The notes below the pieces were generated by a model. The model was not told the DNA's origin, did no database searches, and saw only the letters and a list, made by a program, of their open reading frames with translations. A stretch of 64,000 nucleotides of DNA from assembly GCA_018622495.1 (NCBI GenBank), contig CP076021.1, positions 1 through 64,000 of the forward strand, in the 5' to 3' direction. How positions within the stretch are numbered: position 1 is the stretch's first letter; the number at the start of each line of letters is the position of its first letter. Below are positions 8,416-18,900 of the stretch, piece after piece. The position numbers and the translations under genes were made by a program. This stretch comes from Mycoplasmatota bacterium (GTDB lineage: Bacteria > Bacillota_I > Bacilli_A > Acholeplasmatales > Acholeplasmataceae).

Positions 8416-10228
8416 TTATGAAAAGTCTGACCATGAAGTAACTTGGCCACCATAAATACGTTTTAATGCAGAAGCAGTCATATTTGTGTATGGGTTGTTT
8501 AAATTAACGATTGCAACAATTGCATCTACTGCAACAACACCAGTTGTATTTGCTGGTTCAGAATCTTTAAATTCTCTTGAAGCAAATCCTACCATAATTG
8601 ATAATGCATCATCAACAGCACTGTTTGCGCCATTTAATCCTTTATAAGCATTTGATGATCCTGTGTGGTTATGTTCTGGTGTAAAGTCACCAGCTTTAGG
8701 TGCAAAGTCTGCTGATAAAGCAGTTGCTATTTTTTCAACTGAATCAGATCCACCAAATTTTAATGTTAAAGCACTATTGTCTTGATCAACGATTGGATGA
8801 TCCACTTTTACTGTTGCCCAAGGTGTTCCACTTGTTACATCAACAATGCCACCAGCTGCTTTAATTGTAGCAAGACCTTCACTTGATCCCATATATGCAA
8901 CAAATGCTTCTGATAATGCTTGATATTCATCAGCTAAATCACCATAGACTGAATAATCATCACGTAACATATAATTAAATTTACGTGCTAATAAATAGTC
9001 ACCTGATAAAACTGTTTCTTCTGTTGGTTCAACGCCTTCAAAACTTAATCCTTTAAATAATGATGAATCTAATGTAGAAAGTGATACATATCCTATTGCA
9101 AATTCATCTTGTTGTACAGCAGCTATAATTTCTGAGTTACCTGCGATAATGAACCCATCGACTAATACTGAATCATCAGCTTCTGCTTCATCAAATCCGA
9201 TTTTACCCATAAATCCTGCTCTTGTACCGCTTGATGTATCTCTTGTATAAACACTAATATCTTCATCAAAGTCTTGACGTTCAACAAATGATTCCCATGT
9301 TGTAACTTCACCTGAATAAATGTCTTTTAAGTCTGATGCACTTAAGTTAGTTACTGGGTTTTCTAAATTAGTAATTGCAACAATTGCATCTACTGCAACA
9401 ACACCAGTTGTATTTGCTGGTTCTGAATCTTTAAATTCTCTTGAAGCAAAACCTACCATAATTGATAATGCATCATCAACAGCACTGTTTGCACCATTTA
9501 ATCCTTTATAAGCATTTGATGATCCTGTGTGGTTATGTTCTGGTGTAAAGTCACCAGCTTTAGGTGCAAAGTCTGCAGTTAATGCAGTTGCTATTTTTTC
9601 AACTGAATCAGATCCACCAAATTTAACTGTTAAAGCACTATTGTCTTCATCAACAATTGGATAGTTCCCTTTAATATCTGCCCAAGGTTGTCCACTTGTT
9701 ACATCAACAATACCACCAGCTGCTTTAATTGTAGCAAGACCTTCACTTGATCCCATATATGCAACAAACGCTTCTGATAATGCTTGATATTCATCAGCTA
9801 AATCACCATAGACTGAATAATCATCACGTAACATATAATTAAATTTACGTGCTAATTTATATTCTTCTGATAAAACATTTTTCTTCTGTAGGAGAAACTG
9901 TATCAAAGTTTAATCCATTAAATAATGAAGTGTCTAATGTAGAAAGTGATACATATCCAATCGCAAATTCATCTTCTTGAACTGCGGCGATAATTTCTGA
10001 ATTACCTGCGATTACAAATCCATCAACTAATACTGAATCATCAGCTTCTGCTTCATCAAATCCTATTTTGCCCATAAATCCTGCTCTTGTACCACTTGAT
10101 GTATCTCTTGTGTATACCGTAATTGATGATGTTTCATCAAAATTATCATCATCTTGACCAGCAGTATCATCACATGCACTTAGTGACACTGTTAGTAATA
10201 ATGCTAATACGAATATTAATTTTTTCAT
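8416..10228 (-). pseudogene. pstS: Phosphate-binding lipoprotein PstS, circularly permuted tandem duplication, one frameshift
   Basis: Extracytoplasmic phosphate receptor. The signal peptide ends in a lipobox (SLSAC). Normal PstS runs from an N-terminal half A (GGSDSVEKIATAL to VAIVN-NP and SGEVTTW) to a C-terminal half B (TRDTSSGTRAGF to EGLATIKAAGG). Here the order after the lipobox is B-A-B-A, about 600 residues in total, ending at SGQVTSW-like YGGQVTSWSDFS. The two B-A units are almost identical. One extra base in a T-run on the plus strand near 9880 shifts the frame; the corresponding place in the other copy is in frame, so this may be a sequence error. First gene of the pst operon, behind PhoP-box-like repeats. 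Confidence 0.85.
8417..10125 (-). repeat. 864-bp tandem repeat inside pstS (about two copies)
   Basis: The segment starting GCAACAATTGCATC occurs at 8513 and again at 9377, 864 bp (288 codons) apart. The TRDTSSG-coding segment occurs at 9226 and 10091, 865 bp apart because of the extra base near 9880. Identity is very high over the whole unit, so copy number could vary by recombination or be misassembled. Confidence 0.9.
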
Positions 10229-10261
10229 TTATAATCTCCTTATGTTTTTTTATCCAATATC

Positions 10262-10327
10262 ATTATAAACAAAGCGCTATAAATAAAATACCAAGGGTTA
10301 GTAATACTTATGTAAAGTTTATGTAAA
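10262..10327 (-). promoter_or_regulatory. pstS promoter with PhoP-box-like direct repeats
   Basis: On the minus strand TTTACA, TTTACA and ATTACT recur with an exact 11-bp period (plus-strand positions 322-327, 311-316 and 300-305 after 10000). This matches the TT(A/C/T)ACA repeats with 11-bp spacing bound by PhoP in Bacillus. A TATAAT -10 box lies at 10262-10267 with no good -35 box, as expected for an activated promoter. Binding by the PhoP encoded in this locus is inference. Confidence 0.65.
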
Positions 10328-10332
10328 TGAAA

Positions 10333-10364
10333 AAACGATATCTTATATAAAAAAGATACCGTTT
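10333..10364 (-). terminator. Terminator after corA
   Basis: A 12-bp stem (AAACGGTATCTT with AAGATATCGTTT, one G-T pair) is followed by a T run on the minus strand, just after the corA stop at 10375. Confidence 0.7.
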
Positions 10365-10374
10365 GTTAGTTTAT

Positions 10375-11386
10375 TTAAAACCATTTTTTCTTTTTAAAAA
10401 ATATAAACATACAACTCATAATGAAAATACATACAATTGTAAATATGATAACACCATAAGGTGCTTCTAACAATCCAAATGTTTTAAAATTCATTCCAAA
10501 AAATCCTGTTAAAAACGATAGTGGAATAAATATTGCTGAAAATAGTGTTAATGTAGACATAATTTGATTCATTCTAGTTGATTGGTTATTCATATGAAGA
10601 TCTAATAATTGACGCATCATATCTCTAGATTGATTTAATTTTAAATCCAATCGCTGCAAGTGATCATTTAAATCTTCAAAATATAATTGATTTTCCTTAT
10701 GAATCAATCCTATTTTTCTTTGTAGTATTTTTTCGAATTGCTCATTCATTGGTGTAATAATATTTTTTAATTGCAACATTTGTTTTCTAACTAAATAAAA
10801 AGATTCTTGTTGCATATCCTTAGATTCTAATATTTCTTCTTCAAAAGCAATCATTTTATCATCTAATTCATCATATATTTCTAAGTGCTCATCAGTAATC
10901 ATATCAAGAATAAAGTAAAATAATAAATCAGATGTTCCCGTTTTAACTTCTTGATAAGTTTGAAGTAATGGTAATACTGCTTCTAAATATAATGGTTCTG
11001 CTTCATGAAACGTTATAATTGTATGATCTAAGTAAAGCATACTCATATAATCTTTTTTTATGATATTTTGATCCATATATATGACATCAAAAGAAGCAAA
11101 TATAAATTCCTCTGTATACTCGAATTTTGTGCGTTGTCCAACATTAATAATATCTTCCATAATAAATGGTTGGATATTAAACATTGTTTTTAACTTCTCA
11201 ATTTTATCAATATCATTTAAACCTACAACTTGAATATATCTCTTTTCTTTTTTATCAATATCGATTTCTGCTTTCTTCTTCAAACTTATTTTTATCATAG
11301 ATATAACTTTTAACGCTTGTTTGATTAGTTTTAAATTCACCCGTATAAACTAATGATTTAGGTTTGAAATATTTATCTAATTTCAT
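10375..11386 (-). pseudogene. corA: CorA-type magnesium/cobalt channel, frameshifted near the N-terminus
   Basis: Pentameric divalent-cation channel. The C-terminus has two membrane segments and the signature YGMN-equivalent FFGMNFKTFG loop. The long cytoplasmic helical domain includes ITDEHLEIYDELDDKM. The true start is the ATG at 11386, which has AAGGAGT in front and encodes MKLDKYFKPKSLVYTGEFKT, a typical firmicute CorA N-terminus. That frame hits TGA after about 40 codons; one extra base in the A/G run near 11270-11280 would restore it into the 321-residue downstream frame (10375-11340). Either a sequence error or a recent frameshift. Confidence 0.85.
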
Positions 11387-11402
11387 TTTAACTCCTTCTT
11401 TT

Positions 11403-12290
11403 TTAACGATTCATTTTTTTGGTCATGCTTCTAAATGCTAAATATAATAATCCCATTGAAAATACGATAATACCAACAAAAATCCAAACCATTGGGATAT
11501 CAATGCCTAATACACCAATATGATCAAGTCCATAGCTAGTTTCAATGGTTGCCATAATTTGATCATCTTGAACCAAATCGGCAAGTTCATCAATTGGTTT
11601 TTTTAATAATAAATTCTTAAGTAGTATCGTCATATGCGTAAATGGCACGAGTGAGGCAATTGATTTAACCGTATCACCTAAAAAGACTAACGGCATATAA
11701 ATACCACTTACAAAACCTACTAATGTCCCTAGTATCCCAGATAATACACCAAATGCATTCACTGATTTAAGTAATGTTGTAATATATATCATAATTGAAG
11801 ATGATATAAATGTGAAAAATATAAGTATAAGTATCGTTAATAATATAATATCTAAACTATACCACGAACCACCTGATATTCTTGCATACACTACCGTTAA
11901 CAACCACATTACTGTTGATAATGTAGATGTTACAATATTTGCTGCTAAATAATAGGAAATAATAATTTTAGATCGTTTAATCGGTGTGACTAAAAATGCA
12001 TCTAGTGAGTGTTTATCTAAATCTTCAATAAGATTACCCATCATCCCTAATGATAGTGACATTGAATTAATAACTAAAACGCCACCCATCATAACACCAA
12101 CAACTAAAAATGTTTTTAATTCACCATCTGGCAATGCAGTTAGTCCATCATATGTAGTATATTGTTTACCAATAAATAATATATAGAGCGTTAACAATAT
12201 AATAACACTTAAAAAAGAAAAGAATACAGCAGCTTTATCTCTTAAATATCTTAATATATGTCTTTTGACGAGTGCTGTTAAATCACCCAT
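11403..12290 (-). CDS. ABC-2 type exporter permease
   Basis: 295 residues with about six membrane segments: one near residue 25-45, then several between 65 and 210, and a last one at about 265-285. It carries the ABC-2 pattern around VGVMMGGVLVINSMSLSLG. It overlaps the upstream ATPase gene by 8 bp, so the two form a DrrAB/YhaQ-like exporter. The substrate cannot be predicted. Confidence 0.88.
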   Translation of the reverse strand: MGDLTALVKRHILRYLRDKAAVFFSFLSVIILLTLYILFIGKQYTTYDGLTALPDGELKTFLVVGVMMGGVLVINSMSLSLGMMGNLIEDLDKHSLDAFLVTPIKRSKIIISYYLAANIVTSTLSTVMWLLTVVYARISGGSWYSLDIILLTILILIFFTFISSSIMIYITTLLKSVNAFGVLSGILGTLVGFVSGIYMPLVFLGDTVKSIASLVPFTHMTILLKNLLLKKPIDELADLVQDDQIMATIETSYGLDHIGVLGIDIPMVWIFVGIIVFSMGLLYLAFRSMTKKMNR

Positions 12291-13188
12291 TATTTTCAGC
12301 TCCTATCACATTAATGAAAACATCATCCATTGTACCTTTGATGACTTCAAAACTTTTAGTATATGGTTTAAATATAGTGAGTAAATCAAATGCTTCATTT
12401 GTTTCATTTACACGAATAATAAATTGATCTGAAATTTTTCCATATGAAATCTTTTGTTTATCCAAAAGTGCTTTAAATTCTTTTTTATCATTTGCTTGAA
12501 TTTTTATACGGTCATAACTATATGCATCTTTTAATGTTGACGGTGTTCCTTGTGCTACTATTTTTCCATGATTAATAATAATCACATGGTCAGCATTTGC
12601 AGCTTCTTCCATATAATGTGTAGTTAAAAATATGGTGAGGCCTTTTTCTTTTCTAAGTCTATTAATAACTTTCCACACCACTTGTCTTGTTTCTGGATCA
12701 AGTCCTGTTGTTGGTTCATCTAAAAGTAATAATTCTGGATTTGAAAACAATGCTCTTGCAATTTCTACACGTCTTTTTTGTCCACCAGATAATGTCTTAA
12801 ATTTTTGATCTTCATAATTCTCAAAACCTAGAAAATCTCTGAGCTCATGATATCGCTCTAGTACCTCTTCTTTTGTTTTAATATATAAATATCCTCTAAG
12901 TACTAAATTTTCTTTAACAGTCAATAAATCATCTAAAACATTATTTTGAAAAACTACACCAATTTTTTCTCTAAAACAATTTGCTTCATCCAAATCATTT
13001 AAATAAATATTTCCTGCATCTCTTGAAAGCATCGTTGTTATCATATTAATGGTTGTTGATTTTCCAGCACCATTAGGTCCCAAAAAAGCAAATAAACTAC
13101 CACGTTTCACTTCAAATGATATATCTTGAACTGCTTTAATATCTTTATACGATTTAGATAATTGTTCTACTTTTAAAATGCTATCCAT
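12283..13188 (-). CDS. ABC-2 exporter ATP-binding protein (DrrA-like)
   Basis: 301 residues: Walker A GPNGAGKST, signature LSGGQKRRVEIARAL, Walker B LLLLDEPTTGLD and H-loop TTHYMEEAANAD, all canonical. The C-terminal 70 residues are the extension typical of daunorubicin-resistance-type ATPases. It precedes and overlaps its permease gene and follows a methyltransferase gene by 11 bp. Confidence 0.92.
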   Translation of the reverse strand: MDSILKVEQLSKSYKDIKAVQDISFEVKRGSLFAFLGPNGAGKSTTINMITTMLSRDAGNIYLNDLDEANCFREKIGVVFQNNVLDDLLTVKENLVLRGYLYIKTKEEVLERYHELRDFLGFENYEDQKFKTLSGGQKRRVEIARALFSNPELLLLDEPTTGLDPETRQVVWKVINRLRKEKGLTIFLTTHYMEEAANADHVIIINHGKIVAQGTPSTLKDAYSYDRIKIQANDKKEFKALLDKQKISYGKISDQFIIRVNETNEAFDLLTIFKPYTKSFEVIKGTMDDVFINVIGAENNG

Positions 13189-13199
13189 AAATTAATCTC

Positions 13200-13952
13200 C
13201 TATTTTTTTATTGATAGTGTCGAAAAATATGTCGGGATATTTAAATCAAACAATCGTCCTTCACTATTTAAATCTTCATATAAATCCATAAGTATAAATC
13301 CTGCTTTTAATTGGTCTCCGATTTGTTCTTCTAAGGTATGAGAAAACTGGATGCCACTATCATCTTTTTGTAAAAACTCTAATTGATCTTTATTGATTAA
13401 AGGATTAAATGGAAACTGATGAATAATTTGTGTTTCATCATCATTAACCATAAAATTAACACCATTGTCTAATCCTGATAATAAACGACCACCTTCTTTA
13501 AGCACTCGATAAGCTTCACGAAAGACATGATCCACTTTTTCTATATATACATTTGATACTGGATGAAATATTAAATCAAATGTTTCATCATCAAAAGGAA
13601 ATCTCTCTGTCATATCTCCTTTAATCATATTAATCTCATATGATTCTCTTTGACTCACTAATAATTCAGATGCTAATTGTTTATCTGAAATATCAAAGAC
13701 TGTTACATCTGCACCAAGAGCAGCAAATATAGGCATCTGTTGTCCACCCCCACTCGCAAGTCCTAATATTTTTAATCCTTTTAAAGGTGGGAACCAAGAT
13801 TTTGGTACTGCTTTATGGGGTGTTAACACAACATCCCAATGCCCCTTTTTTGCATCTAGATAAGTCTCATGTGAAATCGGTGTTCCCCACATCCATCCTT
13901 CATCTATCCATTGATCAATTATTTTAGCATTTACTTCAACATATTTTTTCAT
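13200..13952 (-). CDS. Class I SAM-dependent methyltransferase
   Basis: 250 residues. The SAM-binding motif I is LKILGLASGGGQQMPIFAALG (residues about 63-80), followed by DVTVFDISDKQL, in which the acidic residue should hold the ribose, and by FDLIFHPVSNVYIEKVDHVFREAYRVLKEGG, the usual post-motif region. The target is unknown. Likely first gene of the unit with the ABC-2 exporter, judging from the 11-bp gap. Confidence 0.85.
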   Translation of the reverse strand: MKKYVEVNAKIIDQWIDEGWMWGTPISHETYLDAKKGHWDVVLTPHKAVPKSWFPPLKGLKILGLASGGGQQMPIFAALGADVTVFDISDKQLASELLVSQRESYEINMIKGDMTERFPFDDETFDLIFHPVSNVYIEKVDHVFREAYRVLKEGGRLLSGLDNGVNFMVNDDETQIIHQFPFNPLINKDQLEFLQKDDSGIQFSHTLEEQIGDQLKAGFILMDLYEDLNSEGRLFDLNIPTYFSTLSIKK

Positions 13953-14086
13953 AAATTACCTCACATATATCGTTATTTTACCATAATAAAATAAGTCTAT
14001 CTTTAAATATTGCGTAAATATATATCCATTGTTTATGGTATAATTAATATACTTTAGAATAATAAAGAGATAAAGCGAGGTTTCCT

Positions 14087-14386
14087 ATGTCATATAAATC
14101 TAAGTTTCAAACTAAATCAATTGATGATCTATTTCAAGTCATAACAACTTTGGAAAATGAAGAAGAGTGTTATCGTTTTTTTGAAGACTTATGCACAATT
14201 AAAGAAATCCAAGACATGGCTCAAAGGCTAGAAGTCGCAAAACTTCTTAAAGAAAAAGTTTCATATCAGGAGATTACAGAGAAAACTAAAGCTTCTTCTG
14301 CAACCATATCAAGAATCTCTAAATCCCTTATTTATGGCGCAGATGGTTATCAAATAGTACTAGAAAAACTAAAGTCAAAGAAATAA
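14087..14386 (+). CDS. yerC: YerC/YecD-family TrpR-like regulator
   Basis: 99 residues, all helical, with the Trp-repressor-like helix-turn-helix (LLKEKVSYQEITEKTKASSATISRISKSL at about 58-86). The N-terminal SIDDLFQVITTLENEEECYRFFEDLCTI is characteristic of YerC. Function in known bacteria is poorly defined. GCGAGG lies before the start. Read divergently from the methyltransferase gene; the amino-acid transporter begins 94 bp later with its own promoter. Confidence 0.88.
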   Translation: MSYKSKFQTKSIDDLFQVITTLENEEECYRFFEDLCTIKEIQDMAQRLEVAKLLKEKVSYQEITEKTKASSATISRISKSLIYGADGYQIVLEKLKSKK

Positions 14387-14402
14387 AGACTACGTCTTTT
14401 AT
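14384..14402 (+). terminator. Short terminator after yerC
   Basis: Stem AAAGAC/GTCTTT with a 3-nt loop, directly after the stop codon and followed by TATATTTTCTTT. Weak stem, but the T-rich tail supports it. Confidence 0.5.
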
Positions 14403-14430
14403 ATTTTCTTTACTTTTTTTACTTTTATAC

Positions 14431-14459
14431 TTTACAACGCTAAAGTAATAAAGTATAAT
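14431..14459 (+). promoter_or_regulatory. Promoter of the amino-acid ABC transporter
   Basis: TTTACA and TATAAT separated by exactly 17 bp, ending 20 bp before the start codon at 14480. Confidence 0.65.
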
Positions 14460-14479
14460 AATTGTACGAGGTGAAGAAA

Positions 14480-15277
14480 ATGAAGAAATTATTAGCAACA
14501 TTTATATTATTAACAGGTGTTATAACACTTGGAGCATGTCAAAGTGAGGATATCCCTAATACAATGTCAGCGATAGAAGACAGAGGATACTTCATAGTAG
14601 GATTGGATGCAACATTTGCGCCAATGGGTTTTAAAGATGAAAATGGTGACATCGTCGGTTTCGATGTTGATTTAGCAAAAGAAGTCGCAAACAGACTTGA
14701 TCTAGAAATTAAATTTCAACCTATTGATTGGGATTCAAAAGTATTAGAATTAAATGCAGGTAACATCGATATGATCTGGAATGGTCTTACAATTACAGAT
14801 TCACGTTTAGAAGAAATGAGTTTTTCTGATCCATATTTAGCAAACTCACAAATCATTATGGTTCAAAAAGGTTCTTCTATTGATACAATAAACGACTTAG
14901 TTGGTAAATCTGTAGGTATCCAATTATCAAGTGCTGCACAAGATGCGATTGATAATAGTGGTATCGCTGATGATTTAGGAGATCTTATTAAATATGATGA
15001 TTATAATCAAGCTTTATTAGAACTTAAAAATGGATTGATTGATGCAGTTATCGTTGATGAAATTCTTGGGCGTTATATGATTAGTCAAGATGAAGACGAT
15101 AGTTATCAAGTAGCGAGCGAAGATTTTGGTGAAGAAAAATACGGTATTGGTTTTAGATTAGAAGCAACTGATATACGTGATGCATTTAATACAACACTTG
15201 CGTAAATGATTGCAGATGGTGGTGCAGCGTAAATCTCTACAAATTGGTTTAATGAGGATATCTTATATAAATCATGA
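14480..15277 (+). pseudogene. Amino-acid ABC transporter substrate-binding lipoprotein with two in-frame TAA codons
   Basis: Type of GlnH/ArtP/FliY receptors. Signal peptide and lipobox (TLGAC) at residues 1-20; the SBP_bac_3 signature GFDVDLAKEVANRL near residue 56 and IWNGLTIT near 100. The frame meets TAA at 15203-15205 after LA, but continues in frame with MIADGGAA, a second TAA at 15230-15232, then ISTNWFNEDILYKS, ending at a TGA that overlaps the permease start (ATGA). That tail is the normal C-terminus of the family, so both TAA codons replace sense codons, probably Glu or Lys. ATG 14480 is preferred, with GAGGTG 6 nt before it. Confidence 0.85.
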
Positions 15278-15930
15278 CATATATATTAGAAATCATACAA
15301 TACTTATTAACAGGTGCAGGTGTGTCAACATTAATATTTGTTGTCACACTTGTGCTTTCTTTTCCATTAAGTGTCGTATTATCCATATTATTTAGGCAAA
15401 ATAAAATACTAAAAAAAATAATTTCTTTTTACACATATATATTTAGAGGCACTCCGCTTATGCTTCAACTCTTCTTTTTTATGTATGGTCTACCAGCTAT
15501 AGGTATTAGAGTTGATCGCATAAGCGTTGCACTAATTACATTTGCTTTAAATTATGCAGCATACTTTACAGAAATACTTCGTGCAGGTATAGAATCTCTT
15601 GATAAAGATCAAGAAGAAAGTGCGGCTGTTCTTGGTGCATCTAAATGGCAAACATTTAGATATGTCATTCTCCCACAAGCTATAAGAAGACAATTGCCAA
15701 CGATTACTAATGAGGTAATCACATTAATTAAAGATACTTCTTTAGTCACTGTGATTGCGATATCAGATTTAATGCGCCAAGTTAAAGAAATTGTCGCAAG
15801 AGATTTTACAGTTTCTCCATTTGTCGTAGCTGCAATATTTTATTTATTGTTTAGTTATGTCATTGTCTATGTATTTAGGAAAATTGAAGAAAAAAATGAT
15901 TTTTTAGATGGTCAAGCCATTGCATCATAA
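15274..15930 (+). CDS. Amino-acid ABC transporter permease (HisM/GlnP family)
   Basis: 218 residues, about five membrane segments. Contains the family's N-terminal FRGTPLMLQLFFFMYGLP and the ATPase-contact EESAAVLGASKWQTFRYVILPQA. It overlaps the binding-protein gene by 4 bp. No ATP-binding gene follows; a strong terminator comes next, so the ATPase must be encoded elsewhere. Confidence 0.92.
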   Translation: MTYILEIIQYLLTGAGVSTLIFVVTLVLSFPLSVVLSILFRQNKILKKIISFYTYIFRGTPLMLQLFFFMYGLPAIGIRVDRISVALITFALNYAAYFTEILRAGIESLDKDQEESAAVLGASKWQTFRYVILPQAIRRQLPTITNEVITLIKDTSLVTVIAISDLMRQVKEIVARDFTVSPFVVAAIFYLLFSYVIVYVFRKIEEKNDFLDGQAIAS

Positions 15931-15932
15931 AA

Positions 15933-15964
15933 AAAGGGTAAGCAAATTTAATTGCTTACCCTTT
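15933..15964. terminator. Bidirectional terminator
   Basis: A perfect 13-bp stem (AAAGGGTAAGCAA/TTGCTTACCCTTT) with a 6-nt loop, flanked by A and T runs. It lies between the converging permease and giant lipoprotein genes. Confidence 0.85.
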
Positions 15965-15982
15965 ATCACGTTATTAATATAA

Positions 15983-18900
15983 CTAAGCTGGTACCACTAC
16001 ACTAAGACTAAACATACCTGAATCATATTGTTCGATTTGAAAATTTAAAGTTTCACCTGCTACAAATTCATAGATAAAAACAAAATTTAAACCACTTCCA
16101 TTATTATCTACAAATTCTATGAAATTTAAATTAACATCATAAACTGTCATTGCTGGGTCTACATCACCTGTTGTATATATTGTATAAAATCCATCTGATG
16201 GTGCTGTAAATTGATAGTATACATAATCTTCTGTAAGTTCAAGATTCACAGTTTCTCCAAGACTAATCATTGTTGCATCTTCGAATACATCATCAATAGT
16301 TTCTTCTATCAATCCATATTCAATCATAAAGTTTCTTATGTCATCTAAATCATCTTCTGTCATATTATCATAATCAATTTCTGAGAGTTCAGACACATCT
16401 GCTACTAATTGAGCAAACATCATTTCTAAATCATCTTGTAAAGATTCAATATCTGTAAATTCCATGCCTGTAAATTCTAAAACATCTTGTAAATATTCAA
16501 TATATATAGATTCCATGCCTGTAAGTTCTAAGACATCTTCATTACCTAAAATATCTTCAAAAACTGTGCTTGATATATTATTGATTTTTAAGATATTTCC
16601 CATTGTGAATAATTGATCTAATAAATCAATACCCATGAGCATGACTGCAACTTCTGGATCATCTCGTATAACCATTTTCACCAAAATATACTGAATAATC
16701 TACTGAATCAATATAAGTGACTGCTTGCATTTCAAGATCTAACATATCTACTATAACATCAACCACAAATGGTATTAATGTTTCTGCTATCGTATCCAAA
16801 TCTTCTATATCTTCTTCATCATATTCAAATGATACACGAACAACAACTGCTATTTTAACAAAACCTAATAGATCATTTAATTGTTCTTCTGTCATTAATG
16901 AAACTATATCATCATGATAAGTAACAACTTCATCAATTAAATCAGTCATTGCTTCAAATAATTCTTCATCACTATTTATATCAACTAAACTAAGTGCAAT
17001 AAATGACTCTATAAGTGCACCTTCTGATTCAACAAAATTATCAATAGAATCCATACCTATAGATAATACTAAATCTCTAAGTGAGATTACTAAATCATAA
17101 TCACTTGCTAATTCATTAAGTACATAAAGTGTTAATTCTTTATTAAAATACATATTATCCATATTATCAACATACTTAATTAATTCAACAAATATTAAAT
17201 CATAGATGGTTTCTAAATCTTCACTATCTAGTAATGCAAGTAATTGTGCAACTTCATCAGGATGAGCTGCTTCAAAACTTGTTACATATGTATCAACATA
17301 TAATATCAAATCAATAACTGCGTCTAATGAATTTACGGGATCACTATCAACCATTTGAATGATATCAAGCATATCAATAATTTCAGTTTCTCCAATGTCT
17401 TGAATAAATAGTAAGACTACTTGAGTAAATGCATAATTCGTTTCACCAACTACTGGATAAATGTTTAACAATAATGCTTCAGTTTCTTCATAAGTCATAT
17501 CAAGTTGACTTGCTAAGCCTAAAGTTAAAGGAATACTTGCAAATGATAGTACTGCAACATATTGTTCTTCTGATAAATCATCAATAAATATTTGTAAATA
17601 ATCATCTACACTTTCAACTGCATCAATAACTGCTGCAAGTTGTGCTGCTGAATCTTCTGGATCTGCTTCATCGATTGCCATTAATGCATCTACAATTAAT
17701 CCTTCAGTTTCAACAAATGTTGTAATCATATCTATACCAATGTTTTCAACCATTTGAAGTAACATAACTGCTTCATCATATCTATTAGCTAGTGCATTTA
17801 ATACAAATATAACTTCATCAGGTACATCTTCTTGTTCTTCTATCATTGAAATAATTTGTTCAAATAATAAATCATAGATTGCTTCTATATTTTCACTACC
17901 CATAAGATCAGCTAATGCTTGTACTTCATCAGGATGAGCTGCTTCAAAATCTTCAAGATAACTCATAATAAAGTCTAATATATCAACAATTACTACTGGA
18001 TCATTAACCATACCATCATTCATGATTGGTTCTAATAAAAGTAATACTCCAGTATAATCTGATACCCCAAAATCTTCAATAAATAATAATGAAACTTCAA
18101 GTGAAGCATAGTCAAGATTTCCTAAGAATGAAGCTTGTGCTTCTAAATCTGCTAAATCTAATCCTGATAAAGCTTCTGCAAATGCAATTTCTACTAATCT
18201 TAAAGCAATAAATTCATCAACTGAAGGCATTGCTTCTTGAATTACATCAATTAATTCAGCTTTAATTTGGAATATTTCAGTTGTTGTTAAAGATGATTCT
18301 TCAAGCATATCATCAAGTAATTCAATAACATCATCAGGCATAGTTGCTTGAACTGTCATTAAGAAATCTACCATCGTTAAGAGCGCTTCTTTATTTTCTT
18401 CATCATTTGTATTAATCAATGTTTGAACATCTTCAATTTGCTCTAACGTAGTTGATATACTCATCATATAAGATTGCGCATATTCTAAACTGCTATTTAA
18501 AGAAGATAATTCTGATTGAATATTCCATAATCCATTTGAATCCAATAAGATGTCTCTAGCTGCGCTATCATTATTGATTGCAATAACTACATTTGCTAAT
18601 GCTTCTAAACGAGATGCATCAACATCATAAATATAATATAAATAATTTGTATAATCAATTGCAGTGCCATGATAAGCATCATAACCCATTGTAATAAATG
18701 TACTTAGATATTCATATGATGAATAACTTTCGAACATCATCTTAATTTGTTCAATTTCCACACTTGTTGTTGCATGAGCTAATAATATATCATCAACTAC
18801 ATCTGTATATGCTGATGAATTCATATAAGTTGTCACTGCAGCTTCTGCATCATTATAACTTAATTGTGCTTCTGCAAATTCACCTTCAAAATCTTCAAAA

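Noticed and set aside
8417-10125. CRISPR-like or satellite repeat
   Set aside because: The 864-bp repeat is coding and in frame (288 codons); no short repeat-spacer array exists in the window.
16659-16684. Programmed frameshift in the giant lipoprotein gene
   Set aside because: The site holds short T and A runs but no recognised slippery heptamer with a downstream structure, and several other genes in the window have similar homopolymer breaks, so an error is more likely.
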